From: Paenibacillus cellulosilyticus
Lineage (GTDB): Bacteria > Bacillota > Bacilli > Paenibacillales > Paenibacillaceae
NCBI RefSeq assembly: GCF_003182255.1
Contig: NZ_QGTQ01000001.1
Span: 62,001-126,000, forward strand
DNA: 64,000 nt
Reading direction: 5' to 3'
Shown piece by piece: positions 55,719 through 64,000 of the stretch; position 1 is the stretch's first letter, and every line of letters begins with the position of its first letter. The notes below the pieces were generated by a model. It was not told where the DNA came from. It worked only from the letters and a program-made list of their open reading frames with translations, and searched no databases. Position numbers and translations under genes: made by a program.

Positions 55719-55751
55719 GAACCTTTTCCGACTGGAAAAGGTTGCACACAA
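55719..55751 (-). terminator. Terminator of the SASP gene
   Basis: AACCTTTTCC pairs with GGAAAAGGTT across a five-base loop, and six T follow on the minus strand. It lies about 45 bases after the SASP stop and before the metK leader. Confidence 0.82.
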
Positions 55752-55791
55752 CACTTCTAACATATTATGATACTTGATCCACCATGGTGTG

Positions 55792-56073
55792 TCAATGGAA
55801 CGATCCGTTTCCATTAAGGACAGCTTCTGCTTGTTGGACTAGTCGGCGAGTAATAGCACCGCCTACAGCGCCTGCTTGACGGGTTTCTAACTGCCGCCAC
55901 GGTATGCTGCCACTCGCTGCGCCAATCGTTCCGAATTCACCAGCGAATTCTGTATCGCCTTCTGCTGTAAACCCTGATGATTGAACAAGACCAAGCTCTG
56001 CGGCGATTTCATATTTCATTTGATCAAGAGCCTGACGACATTCCGGAACAACCTTACGATTAGAACGAGCCAT
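55792..56073 (-). CDS. Alpha/beta-type small acid-soluble spore protein with extended linker
   Basis: SASPs coat DNA in dormant spores and protect it from UV and heat. Both family signatures are present: ALDQMKYEIAAELGL near residue 15 and GAVGGAITRRLVQQAEAVL near 70. At 93 aa it is longer than the usual 60-72 because about 25 residues, including TEFAGEFG (a likely GPR protease cleavage site), separate the two motifs. It would be expressed in the forespore under SigG. GGAGGTGC precedes the ATG. Confidence 0.93.
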   Translation of the reverse strand: MARSNRKVVPECRQALDQMKYEIAAELGLVQSSGFTAEGDTEFAGEFGTIGAASGSIPWRQLETRQAGAVGGAITRRLVQQAEAVLNGNGSFH

Positions 56074-56491
56074 AATTAGAGCACCTCCGAAGGAATAGTG
56101 GATAGTTAAGATCGTGCTATTATCGTGCTCGGTTCGGGCTCGCTTAAAGCGTATAACCTTTTGTCAGGAAGGGAAGAAACAGGATGAGGATAGGGGTTTC
56201 GCCCCTTGGACCCCGTTAATATCTATCCAATTAAAGATTTTCTCCCACCTAGATTTCCACCCCTTCGACCCCGGAATGGGGAACGTGGGAACGATAGAGG
56301 CGCGCTCGCATACTTGCGTGTGGGGAGTCGCGTGCCCCTTCGAGGCAAGCCTACTGTGGCGTATTCTTACAGTTCTCTAAATCGATGTGAGGCGACTTAC
56401 TCTAGACCCTTACCGCGATAATAATTCCACATAAAAAAGACGGCCCCGTAAGAGGCCGTCTCATGTGGTGAATCATTAGCAGTAGGGATAA
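56074..56491. other. Gene-free spacer with several small GC-rich hairpins
   Basis: This 418-base gap holds a terminator for the next gene (56439-56460) and a GC-rich stretch, about 56195-56350, with small stems such as GGGG-tttcg-CCCC and CCCC-ggaat-GGGG and TCCCAC...GTGGGA. Short frames on the plus strand do not resemble proteins. No promoter for the SASP is evident to me. Confidence 0.55.
56439..56460 (-). terminator. Terminator of the 168-aa exported protein gene
   Basis: GACGGCC (56439-56445) and GGCCGTC (56454-56460) form a perfect 7-bp stem, and six T follow on the minus strand. Confidence 0.82.
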
Positions 56492-56998
56492 TTATTGCAG
56501 TTGATATTGACCACGAACAAGCACCGTGAGACCGTTCTTCTGAGCCGGATCCGGCTGAACACCGCGTCCGCCACGAGGGAATAGTATGAGGTGGTTGTTC
56601 GGCACCGATTTGCCATTCGTAATATCTTTACCGTCGGTCAAATCGGAGATGCCGTTCGCATCGCTGCTATACGCGACTGCTTTGCCAGCACGAACAACGA
56701 ATTCTGATCCATCCTTGGCAATTAACGTCTTGCCCAGCGGCACTGTAACAACGACAACCTCACTACTATTAGCGCTAAGTTGTTCCGTAATCAGCTTCTG
56801 TACATCTTCTGCTGTCATACCGCCGCTCTGGCTGCCAAGCTTCTGATCGACATAGCTCTTCGTAACGACTGGGTCGTCAATTGAGCCTGGAACAATCGTG
56901 TCGCCTTCTGCTTCTGTTGTCATAAAGGCGCCAACATAAATGCCTACTGCAACAACAGCTACACTGGCCATTAACTTCATTGCTGATTTCCGTTTCAA
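56492..56998 (-). CDS. Exported protein of unknown function, 168 aa
   Basis: I do not recognise a family. The N-terminus MKRKSAMKLMASVAVVAVGIYVGAF is a signal peptide or single membrane anchor, then a short coiled region (TKSYVDQKLG...MTAEDVQKLITEQL) and a compact domain with VVVVTVPLGKTLIAKDGSEFVVRAGKAVAY, a beta-rich pattern. It follows the 835-aa exported protein closely (about 75 bases) and has GGAGG before its ATG, so they may form one unit. It could help assemble or anchor the larger partner, but that is only inference from position. Confidence 0.75.
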   Translation of the reverse strand: MKRKSAMKLMASVAVVAVGIYVGAFMTTEAEGDTIVPGSIDDPVVTKSYVDQKLGSQSGGMTAEDVQKLITEQLSANSSEVVVVTVPLGKTLIAKDGSEFVVRAGKAVAYSSDANGISDLTDGKDITNGKSVPNNHLILFPRGGRGVQPDPAQKNGLTVLVRGQYQLQ

Positions 56999-57072
56999 AC
57001 GAATCCTCCTTCCAACCTCTCTTATACAATACTAGATTGGAAGGATTTGATCTAGCTTTTACGCGGAAACTA

Positions 57073-59580
57073 TTATTCTTTCTCGTACCAAGTGAAGTCT
57101 TTCGTAGCAAGAAGAACCTTCGCATCATCGATCACATCATAAATGTTGACCGTGTACGTATTGAATTGCTGAATCTTCTCCAGAATTTCACTATCACTGA
57201 ACGTTACCGTCGCATGAAGAGCGGTTCCGCTCGGTAATCCAGGCGTTGTGCCATCGCCTTCTTTATCTAATGTATACGTCTTTGTATACGTTGCATTAGA
57301 CATCTCATGATCGACAAACTCAAACATAAGATTGTGTTCAGCCGCTACCGAATCATATTCATCAGAGTCTACCAGATCATAGTCGAAGTCCAGTTTAACA
57401 CCGTTTACCGCACTGCCAGATACAGACAGCGTGTTGTATACGCTGCTCATCGAGAACGTATAGTTCGCAATTGGAATGTTCTTCAGCGTAGTCAACGTTG
57501 CGCTTGCTTGCGTTCCGCTTAGCTTGTATGCAACTGGATTAACGACGATTGTGCTCTCCGTCGCCGTTGTTCCGCTTGTCGAAGTACTCGAATCGGTAAT
57601 CGCCTGACCAATGATCAGTTGATAGTTCGATACATTGAAGGTCTTGTTAAGCTTACCCCATGCAGAAATGAGAACTTTACCGTCAGGAAGTACCTTTTCC
57701 TTCATTTGCGATACCTCTATCGGAATAATCGTACCTTTATCATCCTTAATATAAGCACCGATATTACCGATCAAAGCATTGCGTTCTTCGTTGTTGACTG
57801 CTACAAATTCGCTGTAGAAGTAGCTCGCTGTCGAACTCTTATAAATATTCGATTTCAGAAGCGTAATACTTGTCTGGTGGCCAACTCTATCGATCACGTA
57901 TTCCTGATTCTGATTATAAGTCGGGATACTCGAGATCGACGAGCTATTGAACGTGTACAGCGTCTTAGCTGTCTTCCCTTCTACCGGCGCGGTCAGAACG
58001 AAGGTCACGTTATCCAAAGCCGTCGTATAAGGAATCTCCGAATAGACAACGAAACGGTATTTGCCTTTCGAAGCAATGTTGATCGTGTCATCCAATGGGA
58101 CTGCCTTCGCTTCTGCCGTTACTTTGACACCGTTCACTAAGAAGTAACCGCTCAAGTTAGGTGTAGCCTTGGAAGTCGAGCTTATATTCGTTACCTCCAG
58201 CTGTGCAATCAACTGGTCATTGTCCGCTTGCGGCGCTCTTTCCAACGTACTAAGCTTCACTTGATAGGAAGTGTCATACGTATAGACACTACCTACAGCA
58301 CCTTGCTGAGTAGCACCGTTAATCATATAAGTTCCAATAACATAGCCTGACGTCGTCTCTCCATCAGCTACCCGTACAATTAACTTAGAAGTATTCGGGT
58401 CAACGGATTCCTCGATCGTTCCCGACAGATTAAGAACTTTCTCGATACCAGGCAGCAGCTTATCGCCATCTGCCTTCGTATAGGACAGCGGATATTCTAC
58501 TCCACTCTTCGTCCGAATGAAAAACTCCAAATCAGGTAATGCTATTGCAGCAGCGTCAATGTTCTTCAGTGTGAAGTCCATCGTAATATCCGTCGTATCG
58601 TCGCTTGTCGTTAAGAAGCCTGTGCTGGCCGATGTACTAATACTTCTGCCGTCCATAAACACTGCACGAGTGCTGCCTACACCTACCGCTGAAGATGCTT
58701 TGAGTGCTGGTATAACGAAGGCACCGTTCGCGAGCGATACATTATTCGTTTCATCCTTCGTATACGAAATGAGGTTTACGGATTTGCCCAGTACTGCAAG
58801 TGGAACCTGCGACGTGAACGTCACGATCTTACGTTGACCTGGCTGGAGTGTAACTCCACTTAAATCAGCGCTTACGTCGTATACCGAGTAGCTTGCCGTT
58901 TGCAATGCAAAATTCAATTTGCTTGCATCGACACTGCTAGAACCTACATTCTCAAGAAGGAAGCTAATTGTTACGTATCCACCGTTCTGATCCTGTGTTA
59001 CATAGTACTGCTTCAAGGCACCTTTGACTTTGCTGTTAGAGCCAAACAAAATCGTCTTAGGTTGGTAGGCCGCTGTCTTCTCCGTTTGTCCCGCTGGGAA
59101 TTTAATCGTTCCGACACTACGCTGATAGTTTGGTTGACTGAAATCCCACGCAATTATGTCGAATGTAATATCCGAAATCTGCGTTGTCCGATCCACGATA
59201 GCGTAATATGTAATATTAACAGAAGATTTCGGAGCAACTTCTGTGATCGATTTATCGGAGCTACTCGTATTCGCTTTAAATACTTTGCCTGACTTGCCTT
59301 TCAAGCGCATGAAGTAATCTTGCAAATCGAGCTTCGAATTGCCATCATTCGTAACTGTCACCGTATACGCTAACACTAGACCTTGATCCTGCATAAGCAG
59401 TTGTACATCTCGAACAGCAATTGTACTACTCGAATTCAACTTCACTGCTTTACTCGATATTGACGTAGTGGCTGCTTGTGCTACAGCTGACTGACTCCAT
59501 GGCAAAATTGATTGAATCGGATTTGCCAATAATGCAAAGGCTGCTGCAGCCGTAATGCTATGCTTGACGATCTTCCGCAA
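57073..59580 (-). CDS. Large exported protein of unknown function, 835 aa
   Basis: A signal peptide (HSITAAAAFALLANPIQSILPWSQSAVAQAA) leads into about 800 residues of beta-rich, Ig-like repeat units, e.g. VLAYTVTVTNDGNSKLDLQDYFMRLKGKSG and YVTISFLLENVGSSSVDASKLNFAL, then DITMDFTLKNIDAAAIALPDLEFFIRTKSG. I see no SLH domain, LPxTG signal or enzyme motif. The start is TTG 59580 with AAGGAGG eight bases before. It stands just downstream of the S-layer gene and likely forms part of the cell surface. Confidence 0.8.
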   Translation of the reverse strand: MRKIVKHSITAAAAFALLANPIQSILPWSQSAVAQAATTSISSKAVKLNSSSTIAVRDVQLLMQDQGLVLAYTVTVTNDGNSKLDLQDYFMRLKGKSGKVFKANTSSSDKSITEVAPKSSVNITYYAIVDRTTQISDITFDIIAWDFSQPNYQRSVGTIKFPAGQTEKTAAYQPKTILFGSNSKVKGALKQYYVTQDQNGGYVTISFLLENVGSSSVDASKLNFALQTASYSVYDVSADLSGVTLQPGQRKIVTFTSQVPLAVLGKSVNLISYTKDETNNVSLANGAFVIPALKASSAVGVGSTRAVFMDGRSISTSASTGFLTTSDDTTDITMDFTLKNIDAAAIALPDLEFFIRTKSGVEYPLSYTKADGDKLLPGIEKVLNLSGTIEESVDPNTSKLIVRVADGETTSGYVIGTYMINGATQQGAVGSVYTYDTSYQVKLSTLERAPQADNDQLIAQLEVTNISSTSKATPNLSGYFLVNGVKVTAEAKAVPLDDTINIASKGKYRFVVYSEIPYTTALDNVTFVLTAPVEGKTAKTLYTFNSSSISSIPTYNQNQEYVIDRVGHQTSITLLKSNIYKSSTASYFYSEFVAVNNEERNALIGNIGAYIKDDKGTIIPIEVSQMKEKVLPDGKVLISAWGKLNKTFNVSNYQLIIGQAITDSSTSTSGTTATESTIVVNPVAYKLSGTQASATLTTLKNIPIANYTFSMSSVYNTLSVSGSAVNGVKLDFDYDLVDSDEYDSVAAEHNLMFEFVDHEMSNATYTKTYTLDKEGDGTTPGLPSGTALHATVTFSDSEILEKIQQFNTYTVNIYDVIDDAKVLLATKDFTWYEKE

Positions 59581-59903
59581 TTGATATTCCTCCTTATGTT
59601 ATGGAAAGTGGTTATTACTTTAGACGCGATAACGGTATCATTTGTTTCATCTCATACCGTATATTCCTTATCCACCATATCATCTTGTACCTTACTCTAA
59701 TGTAATTGATCTTAATGAACTGAATATGAACAAACGCTAACTTTGCTGAATCCTACCGAAAACAGATAGGTATGGCCCTTCTTGAACAAGGAAATAATAG
59801 TTAAAAAAAAACAAAAAAACACCCCTAAGTCATACAGACTAAGGAGTGCTTTTCTTGATTACTCAGCGGAACCGAAGTCCCGCTGAATAATGGATATTGC
59901 TAA
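59581..59903. other. Gene-free spacer after the S-layer gene
   Basis: This 323-base gap holds the S-layer terminator (59820-59848) and the upstream region of the 835-aa gene. I see no clear -35/-10 pair or extra gene. Confidence 0.6.
59820..59848 (-). terminator. Terminator of the S-layer gene
   Basis: CACCCCTAAGT (59820-59830) and ACTAAGGAGTG (59838-59848) form a stem with one mismatch and one G-T pair, followed by a run of eight T on the minus strand. It lies about 60 bases after the stop codon. Confidence 0.82.
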
Positions 59904-62681
59904 TTACTTAACGTATACGCTAACCGAGCCGATTACACCGTTGCTTGCAACGTACGAGATCGTTACGGAACCGCCAGTTGCGTTACCGTCTGCATCCACG
60001 TCGAGCGTGTTAAGCGTACCATCAGCATTCAGCTTGAGGATGTCGTTGTCCGAAGATGTCCACGTACCTACTACCGCACCAGAAGCTGCGATGTTGATAC
60101 CGTATTGGTCATAAACTTCGAGTTGGTTAACGATGTTAGCCAGAACAGTATTTACATCAGCAGCTGTAAGCGTCCATTCAGTCGTGTCGAACTCTACGCT
60201 TACTGCTTGTTGAGCATCGTCACCAGCTTTAACAGCTTTTTCAGCCAGTTTCGTAGCGCCGTTCCAAGCTGTCAGCGTAGCATCGCCGTCAGCTACATAC
60301 TTGAGTACGTTAGTACCTGCAACTTTTACAGCACCCAAGTTGCTCGACGTTACGGACGTCAGGAAGCGCGATTGATCGATCGCTACTGTTTTGCCGTCAG
60401 AAGTTTTACCAACGAGGCTGATCGACTCATCTTGGAATGGAGAAACCGTGTTGACCGAGTTGAGATCGTCAATCGTGAACGCCGTTACTTTGTCGTCTGC
60501 AATCACGTTAACCGTGATATCGATCGACGTACCGGAATCGATTGCACCATCGCCATTGATGTCCAGACCTACTGTGAACGTTTCTTTACCAGTCGCAGCA
60601 CCTGTTACCGTGAACGCACTGCCACGTGTACCAGACAGGTTAGCCACATTGTTAGAAGTCTTCTTAGTTACGAGCAGATAATCGTTGCTATCAAGAACAC
60701 GACCGTATTGGTCTTTGATATTAACGCTATCGTTGTCGATATCGTCAGTACCACCAATGCTGTAGTACGTAGCGAAGCCATTGTTCGAAGCAACCTTCGT
60801 CGCTACAGCTGCTGCTTTAACATCTAACGTGAAGTAGCTGGATACCAGGCCATTAACAACAGCATAAACTGTAGCTGTACCGGAAGTAATGTTATCAGCC
60901 AAGTTAATGTCAAGCTTCAGTTCACCTTTGGAATTCCAAGTAGGTGTTACTGTTTGACCATTAACCATGAATGTAACGTCGCTGTTAACGTCTTTCTTAG
61001 CGAATTCTGTTGCAGCGATTTTCGTGCCATAGCTATCTGTAGCTGTGTAAGGAATCGTTACAGTGTCACCATTAGCAACAAGAACGCCTGGCTTCGTCAT
61101 TTGGAACTTCGCAACGTCAGCCGTAGCGCTAACTACTACTGTCGTAGAAGCCGATGCACCAGCCGAAGAGTTCAGAGCCGTAATAACAACCGTACCATCA
61201 TTGTCAGCATTGAACGTCAGAACGCCGTCGCTGTCAACCGTAAAGGTAGAAGCGTCAACCACTTTTTGGCTGTTCGACGCGCTATAGCCCGTTGCGATGA
61301 ATGTGATGCTGCCGATTGTAACCGAGTTGTTCGTGCTGCCATCTGCAACTTCATAAGTTCCTTCAGGAAGAACATATTTGTTGCCGTCTGCATCAACGAA
61401 CGTGTATGGCAGAACCAGACCTTCGTCGCCAGCCGTAATACGTGTATTGCCTTCAAGCGGAGCAACCGTACCCAATTTCAGGGAAGTGATCGCACTTGCA
61501 TCTGTCGCTGTGAACGTCTTCGATACGGACGTACCCGTGCTCGAGTGAACTGCCGATACAACGATGATGTCGCCTTTGGAAACTTCGTCGCTGTTCAGAT
61601 CAACTGTGTCGTCTGTTACTGTAAGATTTTGACCTGTCGTGCCATTGTATGCACGAACGTCGAACGACTCGTTTTCAACAACTGCGCCAAATTGGTCATA
61701 AGCTGTAACATCGAGGTCTTGGCTCGAACCAACCATCAGCGAAGTAGCGCCAATTGCGATCTTCGAAACTTTACCTTCTACAATCGTTACCGATTGAGCA
61801 TCTTGACCGGAAATTGCTACGCTGTACGTACCTGCTGCCAGGTAGTCAGCCGTCAGCGTTACAGATGTAGCGTCAGCAGAAATTGCTTTCGTTACGCTGT
61901 ACGAAACTTCGTCTTGGCTCAGACCGAACGTCAGGTTGCTTTGCTCGTCAGCCGTCAGAGCACGGTTGAATTGAACCGTGATTGCTGTGGAACCTGTTTG
62001 CGATACTTTGGATACCGCCAGGTCTGCTACTGTTTCTTCTTCGTCAGCAACAACAGCGTATACAGCGTCAACGAGTTGACCGCGTGTTGCAGCTACGTTG
62101 TAGTTCGAGAAGCTAGGGATGATTTTAGCGTCAAGAGCTGCTTGAACATAACCTACTGCCCATGCGCTTGCGCCTTCAACCGTAGCACCTTCAACTGGCT
62201 CAAGGCCCAGTGCCAGAACGAGCGTTTTAGCGAGTTCTTGGATTGTAACGTTGCCGTTAGGATCGAATTTGTTGTTGCCAACGCCTTCCATCAGTTGAGC
62301 TTCAGTTACAGCACCGATGTAGCCTTTAGCCCAGTGCGTAGCGGATACGTCACTGTACGTGGATGCTGCTGCGTTCTCTTCGAGGCCAGTGCCAACCGTG
62401 AGAACTTTAGCGAATTGCGCGCGAGTCATTTTTTGGTCAAGACCTGCAGTACCATCTGGGAAACCATCAAAAATACCGAGTTCTTTCAGTGCTGCGAATT
62501 TCTCATCTTGTGTAGGAGCTGTTGTTTCAGCCGCGTATGCTGCCGATGCGAACATCGAAAGCACCATGGATGAAGCTACGAGCATAGACAAACTTTTTTT
62601 CATAACCTTTTTTTCTCCTCCTCTAAATTGCTTCGGTTGTTGAGAGTATTGAATGGATAGTGAATTGCTCGTTTCCCTCAT
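59904..62681 (-). CDS. Major S-layer protein with N-terminal SLH domains
   Basis: The probable structural S-layer subunit. After a signal peptide (MKKSLSMLVASSMVLSMFASAAYA) three SLH domains (about residues 35-190 of the mature form: QDEKFAALKELGIFDGF, AQFAKVLTVGTGLEE, HWAKGYIGAVTEAQLMEG, ELAKTLVLALGL) bind the cell wall polymer. Ig-like repeats with VSFDVRAY/VTAYDQFG patterns form the rest. Two starts have good ribosome sites: ATG 62681 after AAGGAGGTGAAT (925 aa) and ATG 62603 after GGAGGAG (899 aa); the second begins the signal peptide. Base composition and strong signals fit very high expression. Confidence 0.93.
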   Translation of the reverse strand: MRETSNSLSIQYSQQPKQFRGGEKKVMKKSLSMLVASSMVLSMFASAAYAAETTAPTQDEKFAALKELGIFDGFPDGTAGLDQKMTRAQFAKVLTVGTGLEENAAASTYSDVSATHWAKGYIGAVTEAQLMEGVGNNKFDPNGNVTIQELAKTLVLALGLEPVEGATVEGASAWAVGYVQAALDAKIIPSFSNYNVAATRGQLVDAVYAVVADEEETVADLAVSKVSQTGSTAITVQFNRALTADEQSNLTFGLSQDEVSYSVTKAISADATSVTLTADYLAAGTYSVAISGQDAQSVTIVEGKVSKIAIGATSLMVGSSQDLDVTAYDQFGAVVENESFDVRAYNGTTGQNLTVTDDTVDLNSDEVSKGDIIVVSAVHSSTGTSVSKTFTATDASAITSLKLGTVAPLEGNTRITAGDEGLVLPYTFVDADGNKYVLPEGTYEVADGSTNNSVTIGSITFIATGYSASNSQKVVDASTFTVDSDGVLTFNADNDGTVVITALNSSAGASASTTVVVSATADVAKFQMTKPGVLVANGDTVTIPYTATDSYGTKIAATEFAKKDVNSDVTFMVNGQTVTPTWNSKGELKLDINLADNITSGTATVYAVVNGLVSSYFTLDVKAAAVATKVASNNGFATYYSIGGTDDIDNDSVNIKDQYGRVLDSNDYLLVTKKTSNNVANLSGTRGSAFTVTGAATGKETFTVGLDINGDGAIDSGTSIDITVNVIADDKVTAFTIDDLNSVNTVSPFQDESISLVGKTSDGKTVAIDQSRFLTSVTSSNLGAVKVAGTNVLKYVADGDATLTAWNGATKLAEKAVKAGDDAQQAVSVEFDTTEWTLTAADVNTVLANIVNQLEVYDQYGINIAASGAVVGTWTSSDNDILKLNADGTLNTLDVDADGNATGGSVTISYVASNGVIGSVSVYVK

Positions 62682-62822
62682 TTGCGATTCACCTCCTTTC
62701 CAGAGTTGAGCAGTAATTGGATATAAATAATGTCTGCAAGCATGTTAACCCTATGTAAAAACATGTCGCAGAAACTTGTAAACGTTTGAAGAAAATTCTG
62801 GTAGAGAAGCTAGACCACTATA

Positions 62823-62851
62823 ACATTATACAGTAGACTAACTCAAGCGTA
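62823..62851 (-). promoter_or_regulatory. Sigma-A type promoter of the S-layer gene
   Basis: On the minus strand TTTACG and a consensus TATAAT are separated by exactly 17 bases. The transcript then carries about 140 untranslated bases before the first start codon, a common arrangement of stable S-layer mRNAs. Confidence 0.68.
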
Positions 62852-63125
62852 AAGAGGATGATGAGAATAAGTCCGATCTCTATCTCTCATAAAAACCCGC
62901 ATTTTCCGCTGTTCTTATACGTTAGACGCAGTTCGAAACTAAAAGTTGCGGCTTTGATCAAACTTTTTCTTGTCTTGGGTATTTCTTTTTTATCTGCACT
63001 TTCGTTCCCTCTCAGGAACATCCTTAGTATAGCTTGCAAAGGCGGAATACGTCGATACTAAAGTTTTACCAAGACTTTATGAATCGTATGCTGTCGAATT
63101 GACTCCACAGAATCGATCCGATAGA

Positions 63126-63158
63126 AAGACGGCACCTGCTTCATGCAAGTACCGTCTT
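63126..63158 (-). terminator. Terminator of the window-edge SLH gene
   Basis: Arms 63126-63139 and 63145-63158 (AAGACGG... and ...CCGTCTT) pair at twelve of fourteen positions, the rest being G-T. TTTCTATC follows on the minus strand. Confidence 0.78.
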
Positions 63159-63171
63159 CTTAACATACGAT

Positions 63172-64000
63172 CTAGTTCAGCTTAGGAAGCTTCTTCGTAT
63201 CGACGAGCATCTTGCCTACAATAATTGCTGCATCGGAACGAAGCAGATTAGCTTTTGGTTCGAATACATAGCCTTTAGTCAAATCACTAGAATCGACAGG
63301 GGAACCTGTAATGTACCCTTTCTTAGCGATAGCTAGAACGGATGCTTTGGCATAATAGTCGATCGAGCTATAGTCTTTGAACAACTTCTGCAGCTGCTTA
63401 TCAATCTTAGTCGAGTCTGTCTCCAACTTCAGCTCGAGCGCCCGCGCCAGAATGACAGCTGCGTCACCGCGAGTCAAGTTCCCGCTAGGCTCAAACGTAC
63501 GAGGCTGCGTACCGCGAATGATGCCTTCACGTGCTGCAGTCTCTATATAACGATAATCCCAAATGGCATCTTGGTTCACGATTTGCGGCACATCATCAAA
63601 CGACGGGTTACCCAATGAGTAGTTAAGCGGTATGTTCAGGGATTTTACCATCATACGAGCAAATTCACCGCGCGTCGTGTACATGTCTGCACCGAAGTCA
63701 TCGCTGCCTACCGAGTTGATAATACCTTTGGCGAACAACGCCTCCATATAGTTCCGTGCATATGGATGCGATGTAACATCAGAGAACGAATAAACCATTT
63801 TGCCAACAACATAGTAGCCGAATTTCGTGAATGGTATCGTAATCGTGTTCTTTGACATATCCACTACGCCGCCGAGGTTTTCCCAGTACTTGTTCTCATT
63901 GTCGAAGCGGTAAACGGTGATGACCGTTCCTGCAACTTCTTTCATGTTTGCGTCAAATGCCAGCGTGAGCGATCCTGTCTTGGAAGCAACCAGCTCTTGG
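63172..64000 (-). CDS. SLH-domain surface protein, C-terminal part (5' end outside window)
   Basis: The frame stays open to the window edge, so the true start lies beyond 64000; the internal ATG at 63945 is not the start. The visible 275 residues end a larger exported protein. TLAFDANMKEVAGTVITVYRFD and KNTITIPFTKFGYYVVGKM resemble the closing part of a beta-rich domain, and three SLH domains follow: TSHPYARNYMEALFAKGIINSVG, TRGEFARMMVKSLNIP, LTRGDAAVILARALELK, LLRSDAAIIVGKMLV. It anchors to the same wall polymer as the S-layer protein. Confidence 0.88.
   Translation of the reverse strand, partial: QELVASKTGSLTLAFDANMKEVAGTVITVYRFDNENKYWENLGGVVDMSKNTITIPFTKFGYYVVGKMVYSFSDVTSHPYARNYMEALFAKGIINSVGSDDFGADMYTTRGEFARMMVKSLNIPLNYSLGNPSFDDVPQIVNQDAIWDYRYIETAAREGIIRGTQPRTFEPSGNLTRGDAAVILARALELKLETDSTKIDKQLQKLFKDYSSIDYYAKASVLAIAKKGYITGSPVDSSDLTKGYVFEPKANLLRSDAAIIVGKMLVDTKKLPKLN

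Larger units (their letters stand above)
62682..63171. other. Gene-free leader and promoter region of the S-layer gene
   Basis: This 490-base gap holds the upstream SLH gene's terminator (63126-63158), a strong promoter for the S-layer gene (62830-62858) and about 140 bases of untranslated leader. I find no gene in it. Confidence 0.7.

Noticed and set aside
55531-55791. S-box (SAM-I) or T-box riboswitch before metK
   Set aside because: The conserved S-box core and the T-box bulge are absent from the leader.
55770-55798. TTGACA with TATCAT at 17 bases overlapping the SASP stop, as a metK promoter
   Set aside because: A strong terminator (55719-55751) lies immediately downstream, so transcripts starting here would end before metK unless it is an attenuator; TTGACA may be a chance match.
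60954-62573. A 539-codon open frame on the plus strand opposite the S-layer gene
   Set aside because: It is antisense to a certain gene, has no ribosome site or family resemblance, and its high Arg/Cys content is what a complement of a Ser/Thr/Val-rich gene gives.

Overview
The window reads as chromosomal DNA from a motile, endospore-forming Bacillota with an S-layer, most likely Paenibacillaceae (Paenibacillus or Cohnella type). Grounds: SLH-domain S-layer proteins, an alpha/beta small acid-soluble spore protein, DegS-DegU, ComFA/ComFC, FliW-CsrA-flagellin, and SigD-type promoters. Every gene I can support lies on the minus strand, so transcription runs from high to low coordinates. The leftmost gene (secA) and the rightmost gene (an SLH protein) are cut by the window edges. 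I see no tRNA, rRNA, CRISPR array or intact insertion sequence.

Layout in the direction of transcription. 64000-49700 is a cell-surface block: an SLH protein, the probable main S-layer protein, an 835-aa exported protein, a 168-aa exported protein, a spore SASP, metK with a structured leader, a 1444-aa Ig-repeat/SLH protein, and a phosphodiester glycosidase. 49700-44100 holds degS-degU and a small membrane-anchored glycosyltransferase-like protein. 43900-32400 is the late competence/flagellar block: comFA, comFC, yvyF, flgM, flgN, flgK, flgL, fliW, csrA, hag, flaG, fliD, fliS, fliT. 32300-20600 is a flagellin glycosylation cassette: two paralogous Maf transferases and a complete-looking pseudaminic acid pathway (pseB, pseG, pseF, pseH, pseI, an extra SDR epimerase, pseC). 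20500-19350 holds a cold-shock gene and raiA/hpf. 19005-2664 is a 13-gene glycan operon with CMP- and CDP-sugar type nucleotidyltransferases, a SIS isomerase, dehydrogenases, a phosphatase, a YhcH-type anomerase, methyltransferases and three very large glycosyltransferase/HAD-like proteins. secA follows at 2287-1.

The order degS-degU-comFA-comFC-yvyF-flgM-flgN-flgK-flgL-fliW-csrA-hag-flaG-fliD-fliS-fliT-raiA-secA is the Bacillus subtilis order as I remember it. Against that backbone two glycan cassettes have been inserted, one between fliT and raiA and the other between raiA and secA. The first very probably makes CMP-pseudaminic acid and moves it onto flagellin. The second probably builds a different surface glycan whose sugar I cannot name.

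The regulatory signals are good. There are SigD-like promoters before flgM, hag and flaG, and weaker ones before maf and pseB. The hag leader carries a CsrA hairpin. The S-layer gene has two in-frame translation starts. The metK leader has no S-box but can form mutually exclusive stems, one of which hides the ribosome binding site, so it is the best candidate here for something undescribed.
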